64,000 bases of DNA from CAZJVD01 sp964549505 (GCA_964549505.1 CAZJVD010000001.1:1-64000), one strand, 5' to 3'; shown: positions 43,989 to 54,628, numbered from the stretch's first letter. Numbers and translations are program-made. Notes: generated by a model not told the origin, from the sequence alone.

Positions 43989-45299
43989 TCAACGGTTTTC
44001 TTCTTTCAGATCGAGCTCCGCGACGAAAAGGAACATGTCTTCGTCATTCACAAGATCGACGGGACTGCGAATCTCAAAACTAGCCAAGTTACCGTAGCTT
44101 TTCAGCATTTCCTGAGGTTTACGGAACCTTCCTCGAGACAGCCCGACCACGCGTACCGAGCCGGGTCGTACGCCCGGTCCAAACCGCAGTCCATTCGATG
44201 AAATCAAGGTCTGAGGAACGCTGCCCGAAATCGTACTGGCAAGCCAATCAAATGCCGCGGGCATTCGGCCCAAATTTGGCGGCGGCGTCCTTTTCAGGCC
44301 ACCAGCGAGCTCCTCGAGAACACGCTCCAGTACTTGTGCATTGCCGGCGAGAGCCTGTTCAAAAAAGAACTGTTTCAGGAGTGCGAGCGGAGCAGCTGAA
44401 GGCGCGCTTCCATACGCGTAGTGCATGATCTCAGTGTGGGATAATAAGAAAGCGTAGGACAAGGCCTCCCGAATCTGTGCGACAGTCGCTTGATCCAAAA
44501 GAAAATCAAGCGTCGACGCCACGACGCCTGCTTTTTCGATCACCGGGTCGATGGCAAATCCCATCTTGCGCGCAATCGAAAGATGACCGCGATCTTTTTC
44601 GGGGTTCTCGAAAGACTCGCGGTCCATGAAGTCCTTGAAATGGTTATATCTGTGCTCCGGAAATCCCGTTTTCGTAGGCAAGCTGAGCATAAACTTCTTC
44701 AGACGCGCCTGAAAATCACCAAGCGATAGGCGAGCGGTCATCTCATCGCTGGGGGTGTACTTTGCGACAAAAACGCGCGCCCTTGGGTCGACCGTTGCCA
44801 GGGCCATCGCGTGCTCGCGATAGTCCGTCGTGCTGTCTCCTGCGTCACCGATCCCACCCTCGATATTACCACCGTAAAACGCGGCTCCACCATTATAAGG
44901 GGCGCGGACAAACTCGCCCTTCGGAAACGGAAACCGAGCCGGATCGATCAATCGAACGAACTGGGTGAGATCCGCCATTAGACTTTCCGCCTCGGTACCC
45001 CAGGCGGGACCATCAAAGACACGGTAGAACAGCATCGAACCGGGCGACGGCCCTTCGGTGATGATGACAGTCGTCGGCACACGCTGAGCACCCAGTCGCG
45101 GCGCGATCGGCAGCGTTCCCCGCATGTAATAAAATCGCCGCTGACCCTGTAGTGATGTGGCCGGCAACATTCTTGAAAACCAGTACGGCCCCGAAGTGGC
45201 GATGTTACAGAGACCGGCGTGCACGGCCGATGCGCCAGTCGCGACAGCCAGAAACACGACAATCGGTACAGCGATAAAATGACGTGATTTTAAAGACAT
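43989..45299 (-). CDS. exported protein of unknown function
   Basis: A 436-residue protein. The ATG at 45299 opens a signal peptide (about MSLKSRHFIAVPIVVFLA to VHA); an upstream frame of 12 codons lacks sense as a leader. The mature part has a Gly/Tyr-rich segment (FYGGNIEGGIGDAGDSTTDY), a helical middle and a C-terminal beta-like part (GSVRVVGLSRGRF). No family or active-site motif recognised. It precedes rplM by 35 bases on the same strand, so read-through into the ribosomal genes is possible. Confidence 0.68.
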   Translation of the reverse strand: MSLKSRHFIAVPIVVFLAVATGASAVHAGLCNIATSGPYWFSRMLPATSLQGQRRFYYMRGTLPIAPRLGAQRVPTTVIITEGPSPGSMLFYRVFDGPAWGTEAESLMADLTQFVRLIDPARFPFPKGEFVRAPYNGGAAFYGGNIEGGIGDAGDSTTDYREHAMALATVDPRARVFVAKYTPSDEMTARLSLGDFQARLKKFMLSLPTKTGFPEHRYNHFKDFMDRESFENPEKDRGHLSIARKMGFAIDPVIEKAGVVASTLDFLLDQATVAQIREALSYAFLLSHTEIMHYAYGSAPSAAPLALLKQFFFEQALAGNAQVLERVLEELAGGLKRTPPPNLGRMPAAFDWLASTISGSVPQTLISSNGLRFGPGVRPGSVRVVGLSRGRFRKPQEMLKSYGNLASFEIRSPVDLVNDEDMFLFVAELDLKEENR

Positions 45300-45406
45300 A
45301 AACCCTGTTGCCCCTTCTGCGTAAAACCCTCTCAAATGACTAAACGACGCGGACTATAGCAGACCATGACGCTGTGTGCAAATATTCCGGTGAGAGCGTG
45401 GCGAAA

Positions 45407-45420
45407 GGCCGGATTCGGCC
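45407..45420 (-). terminator. weak hairpin downstream of tamA
   Basis: A GGCCG/CGGCC stem with a four-base loop, followed on the minus strand by only three T residues. It lies 22 bases after the tamA stop, between it and the next minus-strand gene. Weak as an intrinsic terminator. Confidence 0.3.
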
Positions 45421-45441
45421 CTGTTCGTGTGAGCACCCCGA

Positions 45442-48117
45442 CTAAAGAATGCCGACCGTAAAGTAAAACCGCGAAGCCTCTTCGCCCGGCTTCGGATCCA
45501 GTTTGAATCCCCAGTCGAAGTTCACGGGACCCACCGGCGTCTGGTAGTGCAACCCAAAACCAGCGGCGTAGCGAAGGCGGCCGAGCGAGTAGTCGTCGAC
45601 TAAGAGATTACCGGCGTCCAGGAACGGGCCCCAGCGCATTTCTCCCGTTAGAGGAAGGTCGAGCTGCGTACGATAGTTCACAAAAGCCAACGTACCGGCG
45701 ATGACTTTTTCGGTGAAGTTGATCTCTTGCTCTTTAAATCCGCGCAGACTGCCAGCTCCCCCGAGTGTGAATTGCTTGATCAGTGGCACACCTATGAAAG
45801 GTGTCAGCTCCGAAGGGTAGTCTTTCGGATCGATCAGGTTTCGCTCCACTCCCGCACGCATACTCACAAAAAGAGAAACGCCGCGGACGAGCGGAAGGAT
45901 TTGATCCGCGCGCATCTGTGCTTTTGTGTAACCCACCGGAAACGGTTCCTTCTGCGAGGCAAAATGCGGCGCTGCCCACTCGTAACTCACGCGCGCATAG
46001 AATCCCTTCGTCGGCGCGAGTGGGTTGTCCCGGAAGTCGATCGACAAACTGGGCGTGATCGATCCGATCGTGAGTTTCTGATTGTCCGGACTGAAACGCG
46101 GATTGTCCTCGTTTCCTTTCGCATTGAATTGATTGATGAGCTCGGCGCTGTACGTAAAGTAACCTGTCAGATTCCATTCCTCGTACAGCGTGCGCTCAAA
46201 AACAATATCGAGCGCTGTCGATGTGGCATCGAATTCGCGATAACGCCGTTTTTCCTGCGTCAACGACGGACGAAACTTGAGTTCCTCCAACATGAACCAC
46301 GGCCACGTGTAACCGAGACGAAACTCGTACTCGATAAAACAAAGTGGTTTGTCAGCACTCCGTTGAACACAGTAGTCCTCAAAACGTCGATTTGCGTTTC
46401 CGGTGAGCGAGATGCCGTGGTTACGATGCCAGATGTTGGTGTAACCAGCGTTTCCAAAAACACGGAGTCCAAGGTCGTTGCGTACGCCCACTCCGCCCGC
46501 AAGCAGACCCGGCGTCCCTTCAGCGAGCAACACACGCACGTCTTTCGTCGTGCTGTCGGCACTGTTCGTTCGGTGTTGAATCTTGACGCTACCAAAGAGT
46601 CCTAGCTTTCTTAGCCGACGTTCGCTTTCAAGAACTTTGCTCTCTTCGAGAATATCCCCGACTTTGAAACGCAGCTCGCGCTCCGCAGTCTCCGCACGTG
46701 TCTTTGTAAGACCTTCGATACCGATGTGAGCGACACGAAACTGCGGCCCCTCATAAACTTTGAGATCGATACCGGCACCACGATTGCGATTGGTGTACGT
46801 CACCAAATCAGGAGCATCTTCATTGAGAATACGAACATCCAGATAACCGCGATCGCGGTACTTCGCTTTGAGCTCCTCGAGCCCTTCATTGAATGCAAAG
46901 AGATCAAGAGGCTTTCCCTCGTCGACCCCCAGCGTCTGCTTCACCACACCCGCTTCGATGTTTTCGACACCATCGAGACGAATCTTTTCAACAACCGTTT
47001 GATCGCCCTCGTAGAGGTAGATCAGAACGTCGACACGCTTACCGTCACTTCGGATCTTCGCTGTCGATGCTATGATTTTCGCCGACAGGTAGCCGCGTGA
47101 CTGGATCCACTCGATCAACTCTTGCGAGGCTTTGTCGAGCTCTGCCTGGACGAAAATTCCGCGACTCGTGAGCAGCGGCGCTTCCTCATAAAACCGGCGT
47201 GTCAGTTCGGCTGATGAAAAAACCTCGTTTCCCTCGAAAACAAGGGTCTCGATCTCTGATCGTTTGCCCTCCGAGATCTCATACGAAACACGACGATCGC
47301 GATTTTCGGAGCGCTCGAATGTCTTCACATCGACTTTGACCTGCGCGTAGCCGCGTTGCAGATAGTAACGCTCAAGGCGTTTGCGTATGTCCTCGACATA
47401 GTCGGGACCAAAGCCAGCGGCCTTTTGCTCGCTCACAAGCGCGATCAACTCCGTGCGACTGAACTCTTGGTTACCGCGAAAACCGAAAATCACACGATCT
47501 CCCACTTGCAGGCGGTAGACCGCTTCAACCCACCTCGAGGCGCCTTTGGCGTTCATATCCTTGGGCGCTTCGGCGTTGCGAAAGTCAATTCCAAGAAGTT
47601 TCGTGCCGATAAAATCGCGCTCTTCGAGAAAACTTTCCATTTCGCGAAACGCGTCCTGAGCCACCGCGTGCTCCGCTGTATCACCGGGCTTGAGCGTGAT
47701 CTGTGCCAAAAGCTGCGGACGAAGATCGGCCCAAAGCCGTAAACGCAAGCGATCGGTCAATCCCTCGGTCTCCAAAACGATCGATGCGATTCGTGTCGGC
47801 AATCCCTCATCGATCACAATGCGAACGAGGACTCCGTGTGGTTCGCCCGTAGCGACTTTTTCTTCTGTCACCCTGACAGAAGCTTTTTCGAAACCTTTTT
47901 CGTGATACGCCTGAATCAGATTGGTGATCGATCGAGACACGCGGACCTTCTCGAGCGGATCCCCTTCCGAAAACTCGAGCGTCGCTTTCAGCTCATCGCG
48001 ATCAATCTCTTTGTTTCCAACGAACTCGATCTCCTTAACGGTGGTACTGACTATCGTGACAGGCGGGGCGGCATACGATGTCGACAGCAACCATCCGAGA
48101 AGAAGTTCCAACATCAT
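45442..48117 (-). CDS. tamA: TamA-like Omp85 outer-membrane protein with six POTRA-like repeats
   Basis: An 891-residue Omp85-family protein: signal peptide, then six POTRA-like units with the xxIxFxGNxxxxxxEL...GY pattern (starting near residues 27, 106, 211, 290, 380 and 465), and a C-terminal 16-strand-type barrel with the L6 motif GGAGSLRGFKEQEINF and terminal strand RFYFTVGIL. E. coli TamA has three POTRA domains and BamA five, so the unit number is unusual. Called TamA rather than BamA because the gene is coupled (four-base overlap) to tamB. Inserts or assembles outer-membrane proteins or moves lipids with TamB. Confidence 0.85.
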   Translation of the reverse strand: MMLELLLGWLLSTSYAAPPVTIVSTTVKEIEFVGNKEIDRDELKATLEFSEGDPLEKVRVSRSITNLIQAYHEKGFEKASVRVTEEKVATGEPHGVLVRIVIDEGLPTRIASIVLETEGLTDRLRLRLWADLRPQLLAQITLKPGDTAEHAVAQDAFREMESFLEERDFIGTKLLGIDFRNAEAPKDMNAKGASRWVEAVYRLQVGDRVIFGFRGNQEFSRTELIALVSEQKAAGFGPDYVEDIRKRLERYYLQRGYAQVKVDVKTFERSENRDRRVSYEISEGKRSEIETLVFEGNEVFSSAELTRRFYEEAPLLTSRGIFVQAELDKASQELIEWIQSRGYLSAKIIASTAKIRSDGKRVDVLIYLYEGDQTVVEKIRLDGVENIEAGVVKQTLGVDEGKPLDLFAFNEGLEELKAKYRDRGYLDVRILNEDAPDLVTYTNRNRGAGIDLKVYEGPQFRVAHIGIEGLTKTRAETAERELRFKVGDILEESKVLESERRLRKLGLFGSVKIQHRTNSADSTTKDVRVLLAEGTPGLLAGGVGVRNDLGLRVFGNAGYTNIWHRNHGISLTGNANRRFEDYCVQRSADKPLCFIEYEFRLGYTWPWFMLEELKFRPSLTQEKRRYREFDATSTALDIVFERTLYEEWNLTGYFTYSAELINQFNAKGNEDNPRFSPDNQKLTIGSITPSLSIDFRDNPLAPTKGFYARVSYEWAAPHFASQKEPFPVGYTKAQMRADQILPLVRGVSLFVSMRAGVERNLIDPKDYPSELTPFIGVPLIKQFTLGGAGSLRGFKEQEINFTEKVIAGTLAFVNYRTQLDLPLTGEMRWGPFLDAGNLLVDDYSLGRLRYAAGFGLHYQTPVGPVNFDWGFKLDPKPGEEASRFYFTVGIL

Positions 48118-51100
48118 TTGAACCTCTTCTGTAACTTGAAATCCACACCGAACGAAGTCTGCCCATCCGGAGTCTCGACTCCTTCAAAACTTTCCCAAAC
48201 TCCGATCACTGAAGCGTTTGGCGTCACATTGACCTCAGCGTTGAACTCCTGTTCGGAGCGCTTTCCTGTACCGACGGTACTGCCGACTGAAACGCCGAAC
48301 TTCTTTCCGAGCTTCCGCTTCACGACGACCTTCGGCGCGGCTCCCGCTCCGCTCTCTTCTGTCTGAGGACGAAACACACTCTGTCCCGCCTGAATATCTT
48401 CGGACTGTTCAACTTGAAGCTCGAGACCCGTCTTTTCGCGAACGTCACGGTTGAAATCACTGGCGTGCAACAACAGCGACGCCGCTTCACCCTGTTGAAG
48501 AGCCGTCTGGTCAGCAGCGTTGAACTTACGTAACTCGTCGGCGGTGAACCCAAGGGCGAGCAAGCTCACAATCTCCGGCTCCGGAAGAGGTGGTTCGGAA
48601 CTAAATTCGATCTTCCATTTCGACACCCGCCCATGAGCGTAAAGCTGAATTTTTTTGTCCGCTACCTGTGTTGTACCCGTGAGGTCAAATTTCGGATCAA
48701 TGACGGCCGGATTGTCGAAGTCGGCACGCCCTGACTTCAGATCAAACTCGCGACCTTTAAAACTCAGCGAACCACGAATCATACTCGCCTCACCTAAAAG
48801 CCGAGGAGCCTGAAACGTATTGATCAGTCGAATATCACCGCGCATCTCCGCATCGAAGAGATCGTTACGTACAAAAATACGATCATCAGCACGGAGACGA
48901 ACATCGAGAAGAAACGTCGGTTGATCGCCTTCGCGCAACGTCACCGCTGCGGGCGTGAACTTCGCCGTCATCTTTGGACCGCGAGAACTTCCGGACTGTA
49001 AGATCTTCTCGCGAATCAAACCGCTGGTTGCAAAGAGATCGCCCGCGATTCGGTAAGGGACGTGGTCACCTTTCACGGAGAGATCCCCTTTGACCTGCAA
49101 GCTCTGAAAAGGAAAAATCTTGAGACGATTGTCGGTCAGACGCGCCCAAACGTTGATCTTCGGAAGCTGCGACCAGAAAAACTCAATCGTTCCTCGGCCC
49201 ACCACCGGACCGCCAGCAAGATCCGCATCCAGCGACCGAATCGTCAGCGTTCCGTCTCGTACTTCTGATCGGCCGCGAATCCGTGAAAGCGGCGTTTCGA
49301 GACCCAGCAAGCGCATCGATCCATCCGAGTACTCGATCGCGCCGTCAACCTTTGGCTCTTTCAGCTTTCCTGAAAAACGTAGACTCGGTTGCCACTTGCC
49401 GGATGACGTCTCAATCACGGGCGTCAGAAACTGAGCAAGCCCCATGTCCGCATCACCGCGCGCGTAACCGGACAGACCGCTTTCACGGCCGGCCACCATG
49501 ATCTCAAGACCGCCACGCACACCCTCAAATCGAACAGGCCCTAACTCAAAGAGCCCACGCTGAATCTTTGTTTCTGATCCGCGAACGAGCTGAAGCGCGA
49601 CTCCCGTTTTTCGCAAATCAAAGGTACGAACTGCTAAACTTCCTGAACCGAGTTCGCTCGCGCCTGATTCAAACTTTAAGTCGAGAGAGCCCGAGACCAA
49701 TCCCATGAGCTCCGAGTCCGTCATGAGCCGTGGGTTGAGAAGAAGCAGTATCGGAGAGAAATCAAGTTTGTTGGTTTCGATTTCGAGATGACTCTTACCC
49801 TGAGGCTTGAAATCGTAAGCAAGTTTCAGCCGTCCCTGTTCGCCGTTCGCTCTTCCATCAGCGGTCAGGATCCCTGCGGCCGACTGCATGTTCAGACGAC
49901 TGGCGGGCAAGCGCACACCACGCACCCAGAAATCATCGAGCTCGATCAAGGACTCCGATTTCACGTGATTGGCGGACATGAAACCTTCGCTCTGCAACCT
50001 CAAGTTACCGCGAATGGGCACATCCAAACGAGCAACGTGATCGAGATCTCTCAAGCGCAGGTTCTCCGAAGCGAGCGTCCAACTGAATCCCGACGTCGGA
50101 GCGTACGAAATGTTTCCACGCAAGATCGCTTCGTTCTTCTTGGCGATCACGCGGTCGACAAAGTAGCGTCGACGATCGTACCCTCCGCGCATGGAGAGGG
50201 AACGAAATCGCTCGCCGTAGTAATCCCAAGACTCGCCTCGAATATCGCCCGTCACCGTGAGTTCGCTGAGATCCAATCCGCCTTTCACATCGATCGAGCC
50301 ACTCGCATCGCCGACAATCGCGGACGGAAACCACCAGATGTCGCTCGTAAGACTGGTAAAAATATGATTGAGATCTTGAATAGCACCGCGAGGAAACGTG
50401 AACCGCAGATTGATTCGATCCTGGGCACCCACGACGATCTTGCCGTTTCCAGTAAGAACCGTATCGGGTTTTGTCACCTTAGCGTCGATGAGTTCGACAA
50501 AGTGATCACCGTCATCGTATCGAATACGCCCTTGCACACCGCCGAGTTTGAGCGAGAGATACTCAGTGTTCTGAAGATCCACATCAAAATCGACCACCAC
50601 GTGTTCGGCAGGACCTCGAACGAGTGCCGAGATCTTTCCTTCGCCAATGATCGGCGTCTCCGCAAGAATGCCGATGTCCGGCAGTTTCGCTGTGCCCGAA
50701 GCCGAGATGTCATAACCCGTTTTGAAATCGACTTTGCCCGTCGCTTGAAAGTGGGAGTTCGGAAGATCGAGATCGATGCGTTTGAGTTGCACCGCTTTTG
50801 ATCCGATACCGATCTGTCCACGCACGGTGAGATTCGGAATCGCAAGCAAGCGTCGAAGTGGCCGCTGCATTCCTATAAACTGATTGTCGAGCTGAAAGAT
50901 GGGAATCTTAAGATCCAGATCCGCCTGAACACTCCAAGCATCGCCACCACGCTCGACCGGAGCTTTCCAACCGACGTCAAAGCGCACGGGACCCGAGACA
51001 CGAAAATCCAGCGGATAGACTGACTTCAGTGCCGGCGTCGCTAACCAATGCAGGTGAACATCCTCGAGCGTCGCGGGTACGGTGAAACCCTCACGATGCG

Positions 51101-52247
51101 CTCCGAGCAGCGTCTTAAAAGCACCGACGCGAATCATGCCACCGTGACCGGGTTGATGAGGTGGCGTGCGCACCAATGCCGCAGACGCGACTTCGCCACG
51201 TTCGACGGACAACCTCCAAGCACCATCACCCGCTGAGGACATTCCAAAACGAGCTTTGAGTGTGTCAGCTTTCCAAGACCGGAACTGGATCCCTAATGCT
51301 TCGACGTCGGACTCAAACGCTAAGGTCTTTCCGAGTGTCACAAGATCGCCAGCTGCCGATCCCTTGAACGAAAAGTTGCCGCTCAGTTCCTTCTCCGGAA
51401 AATCTAACTGAAAACTCTCCGCAAGCTTTGCGACCGAACCCCTCAGTTCAAAGCCCGCATCAAACGGAAGCTTGTCGGGACGGAGTAAGTCGCCTGTGAT
51501 CCGGCCATGAAACACGGCCTCCGCATCGCCCACTGCAAAACGCAGATCGTCCACAACGGCTCCCGTCGACCCGACCCATGCTTGCGTGCTGAGACGGTTC
51601 ATCTGCTTCGGAATCTTCCAACCCGCTGGCCACTCGAAAGCTCCGTCCTCAATGGCCAACGAAAGCTCGTAACCCGAAATGCCCTCGCGCTTCTTCTGCG
51701 AGAGTTCCAAGCGCCGTGCCATAAACTCTCCTCGAATCTTCGGCTTTGAAAACGTCAACTCGACTTTGGTGTCTTCGAACACCAGTGATTCGGCTCGAAC
51801 CTGAACAAGTTCATCCCAACTCAGATTAACGGGTGAGGACTTATCTTTTCCAAGCGCAAGCTTGTCGGGATCAATCGATAGCCGAACGACTCCCTTGATG
51901 ATCGCGGCTTCGTGAACACGCACATTTCCCGAAAGCATTTGCAACGGATAAAAGCGCAGATCAATCCGCTCCGCTGCAACCGTCGACCCGGCTGGCAAGC
52001 TGACGATGTTATTTTCTTCGAGCGTAACGCGTGGATTTTCGATCGCAATACCGGGTGGAAACAGATGCACACGAAACTCCGAAAAGTCTCCGCGTATACC
52101 CCACTCTTTAGGCGTGTTGCGCGCTACCATCGATTTTGCGATGCGCGCGAAACGAGCGCTTTGAACAAACGTTACCGCCGACACAACTGCTGCCAATACA
52201 AACGTGAGAAAAACAAGAATGGCGCGTTGGCGGGCGGCTCGTGACAT
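48114..52247 (-). CDS. tamB: TamB/AsmA-like envelope-spanning protein
   Basis: A 1377-residue protein anchored by an N-terminal helix (about 8-28, AILVFLTFVLAAVVSAV). The rest is repeated beta-strand sequence typical of a long beta-taco bridge across the periplasm, ending in the DUF490/TamB C-terminal domain (LLGEASMIRGSLSFKGREFD, IVSLLALGFTADELRKF, FGVSVGSTVGTGKRSEQEFN). Such proteins are thought to carry phospholipids to the outer membrane, with TamA as outer-membrane partner. Coupled by a one-base TGATG overlap to the TPR gene upstream and by four bases to tamA downstream. Confidence 0.92.
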   Translation of the reverse strand: MSRAARQRAILVFLTFVLAAVVSAVTFVQSARFARIAKSMVARNTPKEWGIRGDFSEFRVHLFPPGIAIENPRVTLEENNIVSLPAGSTVAAERIDLRFYPLQMLSGNVRVHEAAIIKGVVRLSIDPDKLALGKDKSSPVNLSWDELVQVRAESLVFEDTKVELTFSKPKIRGEFMARRLELSQKKREGISGYELSLAIEDGAFEWPAGWKIPKQMNRLSTQAWVGSTGAVVDDLRFAVGDAEAVFHGRITGDLLRPDKLPFDAGFELRGSVAKLAESFQLDFPEKELSGNFSFKGSAAGDLVTLGKTLAFESDVEALGIQFRSWKADTLKARFGMSSAGDGAWRLSVERGEVASAALVRTPPHQPGHGGMIRVGAFKTLLGAHREGFTVPATLEDVHLHWLATPALKSVYPLDFRVSGPVRFDVGWKAPVERGGDAWSVQADLDLKIPIFQLDNQFIGMQRPLRRLLAIPNLTVRGQIGIGSKAVQLKRIDLDLPNSHFQATGKVDFKTGYDISASGTAKLPDIGILAETPIIGEGKISALVRGPAEHVVVDFDVDLQNTEYLSLKLGGVQGRIRYDDGDHFVELIDAKVTKPDTVLTGNGKIVVGAQDRINLRFTFPRGAIQDLNHIFTSLTSDIWWFPSAIVGDASGSIDVKGGLDLSELTVTGDIRGESWDYYGERFRSLSMRGGYDRRRYFVDRVIAKKNEAILRGNISYAPTSGFSWTLASENLRLRDLDHVARLDVPIRGNLRLQSEGFMSANHVKSESLIELDDFWVRGVRLPASRLNMQSAAGILTADGRANGEQGRLKLAYDFKPQGKSHLEIETNKLDFSPILLLLNPRLMTDSELMGLVSGSLDLKFESGASELGSGSLAVRTFDLRKTGVALQLVRGSETKIQRGLFELGPVRFEGVRGGLEIMVAGRESGLSGYARGDADMGLAQFLTPVIETSSGKWQPSLRFSGKLKEPKVDGAIEYSDGSMRLLGLETPLSRIRGRSEVRDGTLTIRSLDADLAGGPVVGRGTIEFFWSQLPKINVWARLTDNRLKIFPFQSLQVKGDLSVKGDHVPYRIAGDLFATSGLIREKILQSGSSRGPKMTAKFTPAAVTLREGDQPTFLLDVRLRADDRIFVRNDLFDAEMRGDIRLINTFQAPRLLGEASMIRGSLSFKGREFDLKSGRADFDNPAVIDPKFDLTGTTQVADKKIQLYAHGRVSKWKIEFSSEPPLPEPEIVSLLALGFTADELRKFNAADQTALQQGEAASLLLHASDFNRDVREKTGLELQVEQSEDIQAGQSVFRPQTEESGAGAAPKVVVKRKLGKKFGVSVGSTVGTGKRSEQEFNAEVNVTPNASVIGVWESFEGVETPDGQTSFGVDFKLQKRFK

Positions 52248-53152
52248 CAGCGAATGCCCCCGCTCAGCTCATCGATTCTCTCCTGTGTGTCGCGATGGTA
52301 ACGATCGTCGGCTCGAACCGTTTCGTACCACTTCAACGCCTCAACGTGGTTCTCCATCCCCTCGTGCGCGCGCCCCATCCAGTACGTGAGTTCCAGACGT
52401 GCCGGACCCAGAATATCAGCATCTGGTAAGCAGCGATCCAGCTCTGCGCTCGCATCGAAGAACTTACCTTGCGCAACCAGTGCTTGTGCGAGCAAGACGA
52501 CAAGGTTCGCTCGCGCGAGAACATCCGTGCCGCTCTCGGTTTCGACCGCACGCAGACCAAAGCGAAATGAGTGCTCGGCAAGCTCAAACAGGCGCATTTC
52601 GAAAAACCCGATTCCAAGCTCAACGCGATCGTGTGGGTTCATGCTCGCTCGGTCGACGGATCGCTTGAGCGCCTGAGTCTCCGTCGATGTCAACCGTCGC
52701 TCAGCGGAGTCGAGTCCAAGATCGTTTTCTAACGCCGCAGCGATTTTCTGAATCTCTCCCAGTCGCAACGGCACGCGCAGAAGCTCGCTCTCCGTCGCTC
52801 GGTTCTCGCGATGAGTCTCTTTATGAATCCACTGCTGGATTTCCTTTTCCTGAATCTCTTCGAGTAGTTTGCGCGCGCGCACATCGTGCGAATCCAAGCG
52901 TAAGATTTTTCGAAGCAATGCCTTGCTCTGAGCCCAGAGCCCTTCGCGCTCTAAGATACGCGCATCACGAAACAACACGTCCGTGGTCACATGAGTCGCC
53001 ACATTTGTTTCACGCCGCGAAGCAACCGCTTCTGCGGACTCAGGCTTCTGCGGCTTCCGCAACAAGTCGTCGCCAAGATCGACGTCCGTGTTTTCATTTT
53101 CTTCCAAAAAAAAGTCCTCACTCTCACGCTCAGGCTCAGGCTCAGACACCAA
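52247..53152 (-). CDS. cytoplasmic TPR-like protein
   Basis: A 301-residue protein with an acidic N-terminus and TPR-like helix pairs (FRDARILEREGLWAQSKALL then RLDSHDVRARKLLEEIQ; later VELGIGFFEMRLFELAEHSF, LVVLLAQALVAQGKFFDASAE, LELTYWMGRAHEGMENHVEALKW split across positions 190-290). No signal peptide or membrane helix, so it is cytoplasmic. The start is a TTG or the adjacent GTG at 53149, without a clear ribosome binding site. Coupled to tamB (TGATG), so a role in Tam or envelope assembly is possible. Confidence 0.75.
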   Translation of the reverse strand: MVSEPEPERESEDFFLEENENTDVDLGDDLLRKPQKPESAEAVASRRETNVATHVTTDVLFRDARILEREGLWAQSKALLRKILRLDSHDVRARKLLEEIQEKEIQQWIHKETHRENRATESELLRVPLRLGEIQKIAAALENDLGLDSAERRLTSTETQALKRSVDRASMNPHDRVELGIGFFEMRLFELAEHSFRFGLRAVETESGTDVLARANLVVLLAQALVAQGKFFDASAELDRCLPDADILGPARLELTYWMGRAHEGMENHVEALKWYETVRADDRYHRDTQERIDELSGGIR

Positions 53153-53209
53153 GACGCAGCTCGACCACGCAGTTGCGCCGTCGGCAAAGCTCTGGTTATC
53201 CCTATAATT

Positions 53210-54628
53210 TTATGAGTCTTTTTTCATGAACGCTTCCAAAAAATGGGTGTCATAATCCCCGCGGATGAACCGCTCGTCGTTCATGATTTTTCGATGAAAA
53301 GGAATCGTCGTCTTGATGCCCTCGACGATGAACTCGTCAAGTGCCTGTCGCATCTTTGCGATCGCCTCGGCGCGCGTAGGTGCGTGAACAATCAGCTTTG
53401 CGAGCATCGAATCGTAGTACGGGACCACTTTGTATTGATCATAAACAAAGGATTCCACACGTACACCAAATCCACCGGGCACATGGAGTGCGGTAATTTT
53501 CCCGGGTGAAGGGGTAAATTTTTCCGGGTCCTCTGCGTTAATGCGGCATTCAAGCGCATGCGATCGGATGACAATATCTTTTTGAGAAAAACTAAGCGGC
53601 GATCCCTCAGCAATGCGGATCTGTTCCTTGACCAGATCGATACCGGTCACCATCTCGGTCACAGGATGCTCCACTTGAATCCGTGTGTTCATCTCCATGA
53701 AATAAAACTCACCACGCTCGAAAAGAAACTCAACCGTGCCCACGTTTTCGTAGTTTACTTCGGCACAGAGTTTCAGTGCTGCCTCACCCATGCGAGCGCG
53801 TGTCGCTTCATCGAGGACAATGCTGGGCGCTTCTTCGATGACCTTTTGATGGCGACGCTGAATCGTGCAATCGCGTTCGCCTAAGTAAACGCGACCGCCG
53901 TGTTGATCACAAGCGACCTGAATTTCTACATGGCGTGGATGTTCGCAGAATTTTTCAACATACATCGCGCCATTACCAAAAGCGTTCTTGGCTTCCTCAC
54001 TCAAACGAGAAAAGTTCGCTCGAATCTCGTTTGAACTTCGCACAACATAGATACCGCGCCCGCCACCACCAGCGACGGCTTTTAGGATAACGGGATAGCC
54101 GATTTTCTCAGATTCTTTGATGGCGGCGTTGACGCTGGGAACAGCGTCAACAGTGCCCGGAAGCATCGGAATTCCAGCTTGTTTCGCGATTCTACGAGCT
54201 TCGGTCTTACTTCCCATCGCAGCAATATTTTCAGGAGTAGGACCGATAAACTTGATCTTGCACTGGGTCGCTAAACGCGCAAACTCCGAATTTTCCGACA
54301 GAAAGCCATAACCGGGGTGGATCGCATCGGCGTTGGTGATATCGGCAGCCGTTAAGATGCTCGCGATATTCAGGTAACTGAGCTTCGGCGCGGGCGGCCC
54401 GATACAAACGGCCTCGTCGGCGAGTTTCACATGCAACGATGATTCGTCAGCGGTAGAATAAACAGCAACTGTAGAAATACCGAGCTCGCGACAAGCGCGA
54501 ATCACGCGCAAAGCGATTTCACCACGATTGGCGACAAGAACTTTACGAATAGGCTGAATCTCTTCAGAGACGTGCTTGCCTCGAGCGCCAGTGAGTGTTC
54601 GCGTGGAGGAAGATGTCTCGGTGATCAT
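53210..54628 (-). CDS. accC: biotin carboxylase subunit of acetyl-CoA carboxylase
   Basis: Carboxylates the biotin on AccB using ATP and bicarbonate. The 472-residue product has VLVANRGEIALRVIRACREL, VKLADEAVCIG, the ATP-grasp loop KAVAGGGGRGIY, and the catalytic blocks HVEIQVACDQHG, ERDCTIQRRHQKVIEEAPS, FYFMEMNTRIQVEHPVTEMV. About 25 residues precede the usual start. The ATG at 54628 is preferred; a TTG at 54649 would overlap the accB stop. Standard accB-accC pair. Confidence 0.95.
   Translation of the reverse strand: MITETSSSTRTLTGARGKHVSEEIQPIRKVLVANRGEIALRVIRACRELGISTVAVYSTADESSLHVKLADEAVCIGPPAPKLSYLNIASILTAADITNADAIHPGYGFLSENSEFARLATQCKIKFIGPTPENIAAMGSKTEARRIAKQAGIPMLPGTVDAVPSVNAAIKESEKIGYPVILKAVAGGGGRGIYVVRSSNEIRANFSRLSEEAKNAFGNGAMYVEKFCEHPRHVEIQVACDQHGGRVYLGERDCTIQRRHQKVIEEAPSIVLDEATRARMGEAALKLCAEVNYENVGTVEFLFERGEFYFMEMNTRIQVEHPVTEMVTGIDLVKEQIRIAEGSPLSFSQKDIVIRSHALECRINAEDPEKFTPSPGKITALHVPGGFGVRVESFVYDQYKVVPYYDSMLAKLIVHAPTRAEAIAKMRQALDEFIVEGIKTTIPFHRKIMNDERFIRGDYDTHFLEAFMKKDS

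Noticed and set aside
45442..48117. Assignment as BamA
   Set aside because: The coupled tamB gene favours TamA; the POTRA count alone cannot decide.
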